Shown: positions 7,810-15,000, counted from the first letter of the stretch. The stretch is 34,950 nucleotides of DNA from Mollicutes bacterium (GCA_012799635.1 JAAZKW010000002.1:1-34950), one strand, 5' to 3'. Translations and numbers: made by a program. Notes: generated from the letters alone by a model not told the origin.

Positions 7810-7831
7810 AAACCCTCCTAAATTATTGCAT

Positions 7832-7857
7832 AAAAAAATCAGATATTACTATCTGAT
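7832..7857 (-). terminator. Attenuator-like intrinsic terminator in the parB leader
   Basis: On the minus strand ATCAGATA-GTAA-TATCTGAT (8 perfect pairs) is followed by seven T. It lies 29 bases before the parB start, so it can only end transcripts that would otherwise enter parB. A micro-ORF ends inside the stem, fitting attenuation by ribosome position. Confidence 0.75.
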
Positions 7858-7892
7858 ATATATTCTTTTTTTAAAGTGTTACTCGTAATCAC
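7839..7892 (-). CDS. Possible 17-codon leader peptide running into the parB attenuator
   Basis: Starting at GTG 7892 (or GTG 7895) the frame encodes VITSNTLKKEYISDSNI (first residue would be Met) and stops with TGA inside the terminator hairpin. The upstream AAGGGGTGG sequence resembles a ribosome site but lies very close to the GTG codons, so the start is doubtful. The arrangement, with a peptide whose last codons form one arm of a terminator, is the same as that of the micro-ORF at 14100-14156, and that makes it worth recording despite the weak start. Confidence 0.35.
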   Translation of the reverse strand: MITSNTLKKEYISDSNI

Positions 7893-7913
7893 CACCCCTT
7901 AAATACTATGCTA

Positions 7914-7959
7914 TTTTTGGGGTATTTTTGGGTATTTTTTGCTAATTTTAGTAATTTTT
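7914..7959. other. Phased T-tracts (predicted bent DNA) upstream of parB
   Basis: T-tracts of 4-6 bases begin at 7914, 7925, 7935, 7946 and 7955, spaced 11, 10, 11 and 9 bases. Tracts in phase with the helical repeat are expected to curve the DNA. On the minus strand the unit reads AAAAATACCC. Confidence 0.55.
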
Positions 7960-7985
7960 ATTAAAAAAATGTAATTACACGATGC

Positions 7986-8087
7986 CTATTTTACCCTTAT
8001 TTTATGGGAGTTTTTAAAATGTGTTGCGTATTTTCTTATCGAACACTGTATACCCGATTTTAGGAACAAATTTTCTTCATTTTTCAT
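7986..8087 (-). CDS. Leader ORF 1 (33 residues), KSGIQ-type leader peptide upstream of parB
   Basis: The frame begins at an ATG at 8087 with an AGGAGAG site. It contains the segment LFLKSGIQCS near residues 7-16, clearly related to KVVKSGIQWE of the leader ORF at 15717-15776 and to the one at 19962-20084. Unlike the others it reads on through the region matching the conserved CCTTAT hairpin and ends at 7986. It lies 20 bases after the ASCH remnant and 176 bases before parB. This is the most diverged copy of the repeated leader, and whether the peptide is made is inferred from the ribosome site. Confidence 0.5.
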   Translation of the reverse strand: MKNEENLFLKSGIQCSIRKYATHFKNSHKIRVK

Positions 8088-8107
8088 AAGGTTTTCTCTC
8101 CTTTTTA

Positions 8108-8465
8108 TTAGGTTTTTCTAACTTTAGATAAGGTTAAGCAACAGCATCCATATTTGTCGCTATCCTCTTTTGTATAGTAACCACCGTTATATGTATCGTC
8201 TACAACATCCTGAATAGTGTCATATCTGTCTTTAAAGTCTTCTTCAAAATATTTAGCATAACATTCGTACCAATTTGTAAATACTTCAATATTAAGCACA
8301 TCTGCATAAATGTATTTATCTGCCTCTGGAAGTTTTACAAATCTAATTGTATCTCCAATTTTAATTAATCTTCTTTTTTTTATCATATAATCTATACTCT
8401 CTATTTTTTTGACCAGATTCCATTCTACTAAAATTTTTACCATATAACTTTAAATCATGTTCCAT
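8108..8465 (-). pseudogene. ASCH-domain protein, frameshifted at an A8 run
   Basis: An ATG at 8465 with an AGAGGTGAGCTT site opens MEHDLKLYGKNFSRMESGQK and reaches EYRLYDKKKK, then stops. The rest of the domain (RLIKIGDTIRF..., ending YYTKEDSDKYG and a short tail) continues in another frame to 8108. Removing one base from the run of eight A (plus-strand T 8375-8382) joins the two frames into a normal-looking ASCH protein of about 118 residues. ASCH domains are small RNA/nucleotide-binding folds. The frameshift may be a real mutation, slippage that still gives some product, or a sequencing indel. It lies upstream of leader ORF 1 and parB. Confidence 0.75.
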
Positions 8466-8530
8466 AAGCTCACCTCTTATTTTATAATATACTTTTATTT
8501 TATCACTTTGCTATTATATAAAAAGGCAGA

Positions 8531-8674
8531 TTATTCATCTACTACTTCATTATATTTAATAATCAATTCTGGATAAAGTTCAAAAAACTTATTCACATCA
8601 TATCATTTACTTACCCATCTTTTTACTTTTCTTATTAAATCACTATGATAACTACTATGATATACATATTTCAT
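8531..8674 (-). pseudogene. Degraded ORF fragment with internal TGA
   Basis: One frame from an ATG at 8674 reads MKYVYHSSYHSDLIRKVKRW, then VSK, a TGA stop, and continues YDVNKFFELYPELIIKYNEV to a TAA at 8531. The part after the stop looks protein-like (aromatic and helical), so this may be the end of a decayed gene. I do not recognise the family. The remainder of the gap 8466-8806 holds nothing else I can support. A plus-strand 62-residue hydrophobic ORF there has no ribosome site. Confidence 0.3.
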
Positions 8675-8806
8675 ATTTACCAACTACTTTTTTATTTTAG
8701 TTCACTAATTTCTTATCTATTTATTTATAAATTGGTAATTTTAGATTATATTCCAGGAAAAGTATTAATTAAATCTATTTTTATTTCTTTTCTTAATACT
8801 ATATAT

Positions 8807-10033
8807 TCATTTATAAATAATTATACCTTTTAGTTTTAAATTGTTTATTTTGTTAAGATGAACTTTTACATTTTTATAATTGCTTATAATTTCTTTTCCT
8901 TTTATAAAAACATATTGTGGTTTTATCGCATACGAATATATTAAATCATTGTAAAAAGTTTCATTTCTTGTTATTTGGTAATTGTCTAGTTCGTATATTA
9001 ACAAATCTGCTTCATAACCTTCTTTAATATAACCATTTCTTGAGTTTAAATATTTTTGAGGATTTATAGTAATCATTTCTAAGAGTACTTTAGTATTAAT
9101 TCCAAATTTTAATGCTAAAGTCTTACAATTATCTAGAATATTCATACTTTCATCTGTAGCTATACCATCGGTTCCTACACAAACATTTATTCCTTTAGAC
9201 ATTAATTTTAAAGGATTTGGTATATTATTACCAAGCTTTAAATTACTATTTGGGCATAAACAGATGCTTGCTTTTTTGTTACTAATTATCTCTATATCGC
9301 GTTCTGATAAATAACAACAATGAATTAAAAGAGTATCTTGACTTAATAAATTATATTTTAATAGAACTTCCGTTGGCGTTAAACCGTATTTTTTTTTAGC
9401 GTAAGAGTTTTCAATTTTTGTTTCACTTAAATGGATTGCTAATTTTACTTTGTTCTTTTCTAAATATTTCTCTAATCCCTCAAGTATTTTTTCGTCAACC
9501 ATTTGTAATGAGTGTATAAAAATATACTTTTCTTGTAACTCATTACACTTTAATTTTTCAAATTTTTGATATAAATTATTCAAATAACCTTTCAATTTCC
9601 TTGACTTCATTAAAGGGTACCCAAAATACAATCTTATTCCAAATTGATCTATACAATTCCAACCTCTAATACCAACTAAAGTAGTACAACCAAAAGAAAG
9701 CGCTTCAGTTGCTGTAATTAATGTCGAATTTTGGCGAATTTGTTCCGCATACTTTTCATTATGATAATTAAACTTTTCTGTGTATTTAATATATTCTTCG
9801 GTCGATAAATTACCATCGTAACCTTTTACAAAATATTCACCAAAATGTATATGAGTATTTATATACCCAGGAATAAGCACCTTATTTTCAGCATCAATTA
9901 TTTTTGCCTTTTCATCAATAAGATTTAAACCAATCTTTGCGATAATTCCATTTTTTATAGCAAGATCTCTCTTCAAAAAATCTTCTTTTACTTCATCGAA
10001 TAGAAAAGCATTTTTTATAATAACATCATACAT
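8807..10033 (-). CDS. Amidohydrolase, MTA/SAH/5'-deoxyadenosine deaminase-like
   Basis: This 408-residue metal-dependent hydrolase is of the TRZ/ATZ (MtaD-like) family. Visible metal and catalytic residues are His61 and His63 (NTHIHFG), His201 with Glu204 (IHLSET), His238 (LLIHCC) and Asp289 (VGTDG). The order HxH, HLSET, H, GTDG is that of deaminases acting on S-adenosylhomocysteine, methylthioadenosine or 5'-deoxyadenosine. It is the last gene of the radical SAM operon, starting directly after the pyrophosphatase-like gene stops. Both radical SAM enzymes would release 5'-deoxyadenosine, and a B12 methylase would also release SAH, so clearing these by-products is an attractive role. That substrate is inferred, and other cyclic-nitrogen substrates are possible. 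Confidence 0.8.
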   Translation of the reverse strand: MYDVIIKNAFLFDEVKEDFLKRDLAIKNGIIAKIGLNLIDEKAKIIDAENKVLIPGYINTHIHFGEYFVKGYDGNLSTEEYIKYTEKFNYHNEKYAEQIRQNSTLITATEALSFGCTTLVGIRGWNCIDQFGIRLYFGYPLMKSRKLKGYLNNLYQKFEKLKCNELQEKYIFIHSLQMVDEKILEGLEKYLEKNKVKLAIHLSETKIENSYAKKKYGLTPTEVLLKYNLLSQDTLLIHCCYLSERDIEIISNKKASICLCPNSNLKLGNNIPNPLKLMSKGINVCVGTDGIATDESMNILDNCKTLALKFGINTKVLLEMITINPQKYLNSRNGYIKEGYEADLLIYELDNYQITRNETFYNDLIYSYAIKPQYVFIKGKEIISNYKNVKVHLNKINNLKLKGIIIYK

Positions 10034-10390
10034 TTATCTTAGGATTTCAAATTCAAACCACTGCTCTTGGAATTCTGTGAGAGCAATTATTTGTTCATCT
10101 GAATATTCTTTTCCTTCAGGTACAACTATTAACTTATCATCATTATCATTAGTTCTGTGAATAATTGCAATACACTTACCAGTAAACTCTTTTTCTGGTT
10201 TAAAAACACCAAGAACATATGCATCAAGTTCTTCCTCATCTGCACTCATTGTTCCAGGAACAAAACCATAGTTTAATGAATAAACAAAACCATGCTTAGG
10301 GTGTTTGGTCCCTAAAGGTCTATCCATTTCTACTTTGACCTTCTTTCCTAAAAAATCTTTCGCATTATCTATTTTTTTTGAATTAGCCAT
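10034..10390 (-). CDS. Inorganic pyrophosphatase-like protein (short)
   Basis: This 118-residue protein resembles the core of family I inorganic pyrophosphatases: FLGKKVKVEMDRPLGTKHPK, then YSLNYGFVPGTMSADEEELD and AYVLGV. The acidic cluster corresponds to the metal-binding D-x-D-x-x-D region, though the exact PPase signature is altered. It is shorter than the typical 170-180 residues. The start is placed at 10390 because an AAAGGAG site lies 8 bases before that ATG. An upstream in-frame ATG at 10420 has none. As the fourth gene of the radical SAM operon it may hydrolyse pyrophosphate or a phosphorylated intermediate. Catalytic activity cannot be assumed. Confidence 0.75.
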   Translation of the reverse strand: MANSKKIDNAKDFLGKKVKVEMDRPLGTKHPKHGFVYSLNYGFVPGTMSADEEELDAYVLGVFKPEKEFTGKCIAIIHRTNDNDDKLIVVPEGKEYSDEQIIALTEFQEQWFEFEILR

Positions 10391-10447
10391 AATATATTCT
10401 CCTTTTCTTATATTTAGCATATATAAATGTTTTTTTCAAGACTTAAA

Positions 10448-11557
10448 CTATTTTATTTTTCCTATCCAAGTACATAAATAATCTTGATGTACTAAGCATT
10501 CACTTTTTCTAAACTCTGGTTTTGGTAAAGTATCTGTTTGTTCATAGAAACAATATGGGTCTTTTTTATACATGTTTTTTTCGTCATTTACATGATAGTT
10601 GTACCAGTAAGCAGACGCTGCACATCCTCCTCGACAAACATCTTTTCTATCACAGTCTTTACATTCTTCAATTTTATGATAATTGGTATTTCTTTCTTTA
10701 AAACTCTTAAACTTTTCTGAGTTAATGATATCTAGTATATCGTCCTTAAGTAAGTCTCCAACTTGAAAGTGATGCATATATACACATGGGGAAACAGGTA
10801 CTTTTCCCTCTGCTGTAATACCATTTATTCTTAAAGATGATATTCCACAAGAACAACCTTTTATATGATCATTACTAAATTTAGCAGCTAATATGGGATC
10901 AGACATATCTAGAGTATAACAAGAATTAATTAATATTTTATAACCTTCTATAATTTGTTTCTTACTTGGCATCAATGCTAAATGAGCCTTTTCTGTGGGT
11001 TTTAACATATTAATTCTAATATTTGCATTATATTTCTTTACTAATTCTAGTAGTTTCATAATTTTTTCTGGATAAAAATTCCAATTCATTGCACACATTA
11101 CTACTGAACAATCTATACTATATTCATTACATATGTTTAAAGCTTTAATTGCTAGCTTAAAGGTATTTTGCCCACGGTTTTTATTATGTTCAGTTTCAAT
11201 TGGAGAATCAATTGATACATCTACATCATTAAGTAATTCTAGTGTTTCTGGAAAATGTTGTTTTAAATTTATTAAAGATATTCCTGATGTTGTAATGCCT
11301 GTCTTGATTCCCAGGTTTGATAATTTTTTTATAATATATGGCAAGAGACTCTTTTTAGCATCCAAACCATTTGTAAAAATTGGTTCATTTCCACCAAAAT
11401 TTACTGTTTCTACATCAAGTTTTAATATTTGTTCAATAATTCTATCTATTTTTTTAATATCTAAATTCTGCCCACGCTCTCTCACTTGCAATGAATAGCA
11501 ATGTTTACAATTACATGGACAAGCATTTCCTAATGTCCAACCTATATTTTTAATCAT
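10448..11557 (-). CDS. Radical SAM/SPASM-domain protein
   Basis: This 369-residue enzyme has the radical SAM motif CxxxCxxC at Cys13, Cys17 and Cys20 (CPCNCKHC). The barrel includes FGGNEPI, and a C-terminal SPASM-like cysteine set (CVYM; CKDCDRKDVCRGGCAASAY; DPYC) should hold auxiliary iron-sulfur clusters. Such enzymes commonly modify peptide side chains in RiPP pathways, or protein residues. It follows the B12 radical SAM gene by 10 bases and precedes the pyrophosphatase-like gene. With the HPr-kinase-like protein it suggests peptide modification, but no dedicated precursor is obvious except the 18-residue micro-ORF at the start of the operon. Confidence 0.87.
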   Translation of the reverse strand: MIKNIGWTLGNACPCNCKHCYSLQVRERGQNLDIKKIDRIIEQILKLDVETVNFGGNEPIFTNGLDAKKSLLPYIIKKLSNLGIKTGITTSGISLINLKQHFPETLELLNDVDVSIDSPIETEHNKNRGQNTFKLAIKALNICNEYSIDCSVVMCAMNWNFYPEKIMKLLELVKKYNANIRINMLKPTEKAHLALMPSKKQIIEGYKILINSCYTLDMSDPILAAKFSNDHIKGCSCGISSLRINGITAEGKVPVSPCVYMHHFQVGDLLKDDILDIINSEKFKSFKERNTNYHKIEECKDCDRKDVCRGGCAASAYWYNYHVNDEKNMYKKDPYCFYEQTDTLPKPEFRKSECLVHQDYLCTWIGKIK

Positions 11558-11567
11558 ATCTTTCTCC

Positions 11568-13109
11568 TTATCTTATAAATGGATTACATTCTGCATTATA
11601 TTTTAAATTTTCTTTTTTATATAAACTCTTCACTTTATCATGATGGGCTTTATAAAAACTTTGAGATGTTTCGACTAAGTTTTGAATATTTAAATCCTCT
11701 TGTTTTTTTCTGGCTATTAAAATCTTTTTAAATACTTCTAAATCTTTTCTTTTTAAATCATTAGCGATTAATAAAAGTGTATCTATGCTTTCATTACTGA
11801 TATTTTTAGGAGCAGATAATGGATCAATTGTCATATCATATATATAACTATGACTTTTGTGCCAATCTTTTAACTGTGTATAAATAATAGATGCATCTCT
11901 ATCTTTTATTTGGTAAGTATTATTTCCGCTTAAAGAATTTCCCTTCATTAAAATATTACTCGATTTTAATTTTTCGTTTAAAAGTGTACCTTCAGCAGAA
12001 TACATTTCAGAAAAAATACCTTTTGTAACTGTGAACATATGCTTCTTGAGAAAATAATAATTTTCCCATAATTCATCTACAGTTGTAAATCTATCAAACA
12101 ATATATAACCCATTTGCACAATGTAATTATGCTTATTAAATAACTCTAAGGCTTTTTCGTTATCATGCACTGTTGCGGTTTTATTCATTCTAGCTAAAGC
12201 TGTTGTAGATCCATTTTCTATACCACAAGCAAAAGAGAAAAAACCTGCTCTTTTAAGGTGATACAATATCGCATCACTTACTTTGTCTGCTCTAATTTGC
12301 CCTCTCAATCTTACTTTTATATTTCTTTTATTTATTTCCTCAGCAAAAGCTTTGCACCAATCTTCATTACGATCTCCATCTATAAAGCTATCATCAACCA
12401 TTTTAATTAAGTTAACACCTTGTTTATACAAAATTTCAATTTCATCAACAATATTTTTAATACTTCTTGTACGCCACTTTTTTCCTTGACTTTTCTTAAA
12501 AAAAGCTATCACAGAGCAAAAATCACAATTTCCACTACACCCACGTGAAGTAACCATATTTACTGAGGATTTTTTTGATAATACTTGATTTATAGTTTCT
12601 CTTGAGGGAAAAGGATAAATATCTAAATCTCCTAACATTGAGGCGGTATTGTTAAAATATTTATTACCAATGCACCACGATAGGCCCCTCACTCGCTCAA
12701 ATGAAAGATTTTTCTCAAGGCAATTTGCAAGTTCTACTATTGGTATTTCACCCTCACCTCGAATGACAAAGTCTGCTCCTTCTTTAAGAAATACCTCAGG
12801 AAAAAAAGTTGGGCCAAAACCACCACAAACAACTTTTATATCATCTTTCTTTAGTTTTTTTATTAATTTTATTGAATCTTCATTGTTTTGCATATACGAT
12901 GAAATACCAACAAATAGTAAATCTTCATTTTCTCTTATTTTTTGATAAACTTCATCAAGTGTAAGTTCTCCCAACCAACCATCTATTATGGTAACATTAT
13001 ATCCTCTTTTTTCAAGAGAAGCTTTTAAATATCCTAATCCAAGATTTTCTTCGGACGTTCTATGACTAATGGGTACTAAAGTTGTTAATACTATTTTCTT
13101 ATTTTTCAT
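11568..13109 (-). CDS. B12-binding-domain radical SAM protein
   Basis: This 513-residue protein has an N-terminal Rossmann-like cobalamin-binding domain at about 5-135 (LGLGYLKASLEKRGYNVTIID, then VGISSYMQNNEDS and VVCGGFGPTFFPEVFL). A radical SAM domain follows with CxxxCxxC at Cys191, Cys195 and Cys198 (CSGNCDFC). The usual cobalamin-ligating His motif (DxHxxG) is not seen, as in many members. Enzymes of this class often methylate unactivated carbons or rearrange substrates. The gene overlaps the HPr-kinase-like gene by 11 bases. The C-terminal 130 residues are helical and charged. Substrate unknown. Confidence 0.87.
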   Translation of the reverse strand: MKNKKIVLTTLVPISHRTSEENLGLGYLKASLEKRGYNVTIIDGWLGELTLDEVYQKIRENEDLLFVGISSYMQNNEDSIKLIKKLKKDDIKVVCGGFGPTFFPEVFLKEGADFVIRGEGEIPIVELANCLEKNLSFERVRGLSWCIGNKYFNNTASMLGDLDIYPFPSRETINQVLSKKSSVNMVTSRGCSGNCDFCSVIAFFKKSQGKKWRTRSIKNIVDEIEILYKQGVNLIKMVDDSFIDGDRNEDWCKAFAEEINKRNIKVRLRGQIRADKVSDAILYHLKRAGFFSFACGIENGSTTALARMNKTATVHDNEKALELFNKHNYIVQMGYILFDRFTTVDELWENYYFLKKHMFTVTKGIFSEMYSAEGTLLNEKLKSSNILMKGNSLSGNNTYQIKDRDASIIYTQLKDWHKSHSYIYDMTIDPLSAPKNISNESIDTLLLIANDLKRKDLEVFKKILIARKKQEDLNIQNLVETSQSFYKAHHDKVKSLYKKENLKYNAECNPFIR

Positions 13110-14061
13110 ATTTCTTCCTTAATTGATACACAGCTTTATCAACATCTCCTTTTAATTCATAGATTCCAACATTTGTAGCAATAGATTCAGCCATTTTATA
13201 TCTTTCTAGTAAATATTGTTCATTTTCAAAAGAAGGTAAAGGATAAGCTAAACTTGTAAAAACATATCTATTGCTTCTAATTTGTTTTGTTAGTTGTTCA
13301 TATATTAATAATTTCTTATCTATTAACTCTCTATCACGTATTGAAAGTGTATTTGATTGGTTTGTACTTATAAAATAAATATCTGAAATATTTGATTTGT
13401 CAGCATAACTAACACCTTCATTTTTTAAAATATGATCAATATAAATTTTAATATCCCACTCATTTCTTGAATTTAATTTATCTTTTTCATTAATTAAAGG
13501 TAGTAAGTTTGGAAAAAACATTTTTATTCCGCCTAACCGCAATTGTACACTTTTGGTTCCTGCTATACTGTTTAAACTCTTTTCATTCATTTTGACAAGC
13601 ACATTATCATTTGATATTAAGTCCCAATTTCCAGTAAGTGCTAATTTTACAGACAAGGTCGTTTTACCAGAATTTGGTTCGCCTATGAACATTATTGACT
13701 TTTCATCATCATACTTAACTACTGATGATTGTAAAAAGTATTTATTCTCACTTTGAAAGAAATTTGCAAACATACACAGTGCTAAATAAACAATATCTGG
13801 AAAAAACAATTTTTTTGAAGGTAACATGATAACACTTGTATTATTATTTTTATCAATATATATTTTTGAAACTGAGCTATCTATCAAATGGATATAATTT
13901 TCTAAAATATCCACTTCAGTAACTTGTCCCATATAAATGACTTCACATGGAATTGTTTTTGTAATTTTATTAGTATTTTCTTTTATGTTCATTGCAATTT
14001 GATTATTATCCAAAAACAAATATAATTGTTTGTCTTCAATTTTTAACTTAAATTTATCCAT
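13099..14061 (-). CDS. HPr kinase-like (HprK-related) P-loop protein
   Basis: This 320-residue protein is the first large gene of the operon. A Walker A motif lies at about 127-135 (GEPNSGKTT), preceded by FLQSSVVKYDDEKSIMFI and followed by LTGNWDLISNDNVLV. That is the layout of HPr(Ser) kinase/phosphatase-like domains found in RiPP gene clusters, where some phosphorylate or bind the precursor peptide. The N-terminal 100 residues form a beta-rich domain. The ATG at 14061 has an AAAGGAG site and lies 23 bases downstream of the attenuator-like terminator. Housekeeping HprK is unlikely because of the context and the divergent sequence. Confidence 0.75.
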   Translation of the reverse strand: MDKFKLKIEDKQLYLFLDNNQIAMNIKENTNKITKTIPCEVIYMGQVTEVDILENYIHLIDSSVSKIYIDKNNNTSVIMLPSKKLFFPDIVYLALCMFANFFQSENKYFLQSSVVKYDDEKSIMFIGEPNSGKTTLSVKLALTGNWDLISNDNVLVKMNEKSLNSIAGTKSVQLRLGGIKMFFPNLLPLINEKDKLNSRNEWDIKIYIDHILKNEGVSYADKSNISDIYFISTNQSNTLSIRDRELIDKKLLIYEQLTKQIRSNRYVFTSLAYPLPSFENEQYLLERYKMAESIATNVGIYELKGDVDKAVYQLRKKYEK

Positions 14062-14078
14062 AATCTCCTTTCAATAAC

Positions 14079-14119
14079 AAAAAAAGTAATAACCTTATTT
14101 TAAAAATAAGTTACCACTT
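14079..14119 (-). terminator. Attenuator-like terminator before the radical SAM operon
   Basis: On the minus strand AAGTGGTAACTTATTTT pairs with AAAATAAGGTTATTACTT, followed by a run of seven T. It lies between the operon promoter and its first large gene, so it must be passed for expression. The 5' arm is the end of the 18-codon micro-ORF, so ribosome position on that ORF could decide termination. Confidence 0.75.
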
Positions 14120-14156
14120 CAATTATTACTCTCGTTATTATTTTGGTTTTATGCAT
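14100..14156 (-). CDS. 18-residue micro-ORF: leader peptide or minimal precursor peptide
   Basis: The frame encodes MHKTKIITRVIIEVVTYF and has one of the best ribosome sites in the region (GGAGGG 6 bases upstream). It is the first thing transcribed from the promoter at 14191-14218. Seven of its 18 residues are Ile or Val, and its last five codons form the 5' arm of the terminator, which favours a role as attenuation leader. The alternative is that it is a tiny precursor peptide for the radical SAM enzymes of the operon: short hydrophobic precursors ending in aromatic residues do occur in streptococcal radical SAM systems. Sequence alone does not decide between the two. Confidence 0.6.
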   Translation of the reverse strand: MHKTKIITRVIIEVVTYF

Positions 14157-14190
14157 ATGCGCCCTCCAAAATATCTAGTAATTGTTAGTT

Positions 14191-14218
14191 ATTATAATAT
14201 TTTTTTATAAAATGTCAA
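14191..14218 (-). promoter_or_regulatory. Consensus sigma-A promoter of the radical SAM operon
   Basis: The -35 TTGACA (14218-14213) and -10 TATAAT (14196-14191) both match consensus, with a 16-base spacer. Transcription would begin near 14184, giving a leader of under 30 bases before the micro-ORF. Confidence 0.8.
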
Positions 14219-14358
14219 ACTGTGTATAGAAATATGTTACTTCAAAAGGTAAATGTAACTTTAAATTAATAATTTTACGAACTTACATTTAGTCTTTGAA
14301 TAATATTTAATATTTTTAATCAATTGTTTTCATATTAATAATTGGAAGGAGGATAATA

Positions 14359-14487
14359 ACGAAAAAGAAAAGGTTAACAATTGAAAATAGAATGTTAATT
14401 GAACAATTATTAAAGCTTAATTATAATTTAAAAGATATTGCTGAAGCAGTTGACTTTTTAATTAATAAGCTTTTATCTTATATATAA
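14359..14487 (+). pseudogene. IS30-family transposase N-terminal remnant
   Basis: This is the only plus-strand gene trace I accept. After a strong GGAAGGAGG site the frame reads KKKRLTIENRMLIEQLLKLN, then YNLKDIAEAVDF, and stops at 14487. It resembles the N-terminal helix-turn-helix of IS30-type transposases. The expected ATG at 14359 reads ACG, so even the remnant lacks its start, and the catalytic DDE region is absent. It abuts the RhuM pseudogene, and insertion of an IS30-like element may have broken that gene. Flanking terminal repeats were not identified. Confidence 0.6.
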
Positions 14488-14495
14488 CTTTAATT

Positions 14496-14742
14496 TTATC
14501 TGCCCTTTTTAAATTCTTTTTACTTCTTTTTGAACTTGCAAGAATTTCTTGCAAGTTGATATTTGCAATTCATTATCAAGATAAATATTCTCTATGTGTT
14601 ATTCAATATTTTGTCTCGTAGTTTTATAAATATCAGCTATTTAATACTTTGTGAACCAAACATCATCATTAACAATTTTAACATCTACTCTTGTTAAACC
14701 ATCTTTATCTTCATATATTAAAATTTCATTTTGTCTAGTCAT
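14496..14742 (-). pseudogene. RhuM-family pseudogene (N-terminal part with in-frame stops)
   Basis: One frame reads MTRQNEILIYEDKDGLTRVD, VKIVNDDVWFTKY, stop (14641-14643), IADIYKTTRQNIE, stop, HIENIYLDNELQISTCKKFL, QVQKEVKRI, stop. This is the N-terminal half of a RhuM protein, matching the intact copies at 16541 and 17794 (VWLTQ/VWLNSEQIAELF; ST...VQKEG). Both early stops are TAA at places where CAA (Gln) would fit. The start has a GAAAGGAG site. Two palindromes belong to the locus: 14786-14822 upstream of the start and 14533-14557 inside the frame. The gene is truncated next to an IS30-like remnant. Confidence 0.75.
14533..14557. repeat. RhuM intragenic palindrome A (AACTTGCAAG/CTTGCAAGTT)
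   Basis: Ten perfect pairs flank a 5-base loop. It falls on the codons for S-T-C-K-K-F-L-Q-V-Q, the same protein position as the palindromes in the two intact RhuM genes. Confidence 0.8.
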
Positions 14743-14785
14743 ATACTCTCCTTTCTATATATTATTATCTTTAGTTTCACTTTTT

Positions 14786-14822
14786 AATTTCAACTATCCA
14801 GAAATACTGGATAGTTGAAATT
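14786..14822. repeat. RhuM upstream palindrome A
   Basis: Arm AATTTCAACTATCCAG (14786-14801), 5-base loop, and its perfect complement (14807-14822), 16 pairs. It is the strongest hairpin in the window and lies 44 bases before the RhuM pseudogene start. Confidence 0.85.
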
Positions 14823-14834
14823 ATACTATTGTAT

Positions 14835-14873
14835 TTTCAAAGGGGTTAGACGCTCCCATCTCACCCTTTGAAA
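14835..14873 (-). promoter_or_regulatory. Conserved leader hairpin with loop motif, RhuM locus A
   Basis: TTTCAAAGGG pairs with CCCTTTGAAA (10 pairs) around a 19-base loop. The loop sequence is nearly identical in the second copy at 18864-18899 (minus strand TGAGATGrGAGCGTCTAAC), while the stem sequence differs. A conserved loop on a changed stem suggests a functional RNA or a protein-recognised structure. Confidence 0.55.
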
Positions 14874-14881
14874 TATACCCG

Positions 14882-14918
14882 TTTTTGACCATTTTTTTGA
14901 CATTTTTACTCATTTTTT
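14882..14918. other. Phased T-tracts in leader of RhuM pseudogene
   Basis: T-tracts of 5-7 bases begin at 14882, 14892, 14903 and 14913, spaced 10, 11 and 10 bases. Predicted intrinsic DNA bend, homologous to the one at 18909-18954. Confidence 0.55.
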
Positions 14919-15000
14919 ATTAATTTCAAGAAAATTATATAAAATTTTAATTCCATACTTTCCTTATTTTATAAGAGTTTGAGCAAAGGTTAGACTAAAT

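Noticed and set aside
8600-8610. TGA read as tryptophan (mycoplasma code)
   Set aside because: Suggested by the TGA inside the 8531-8674 fragment, but several intact genes end at TGA and Trp is encoded by TGG throughout.
8645-8833. Plus-strand 62-residue hydrophobic ORF
   Set aside because: It has no ribosome site, its composition is what AT-rich DNA gives by chance, and it overlaps the end of the amidohydrolase gene on the other strand.
10538-13817. Plus-strand ORFs inside the radical SAM operon
   Set aside because: They are antisense shadows of clearly conserved enzymes and lack ribosome sites.
14079-14119. T-box before the radical SAM operon
   Set aside because: The stem contains GGTAAC, but there is no GGTGGTACCRCG core, and the leader is too short for stem I.
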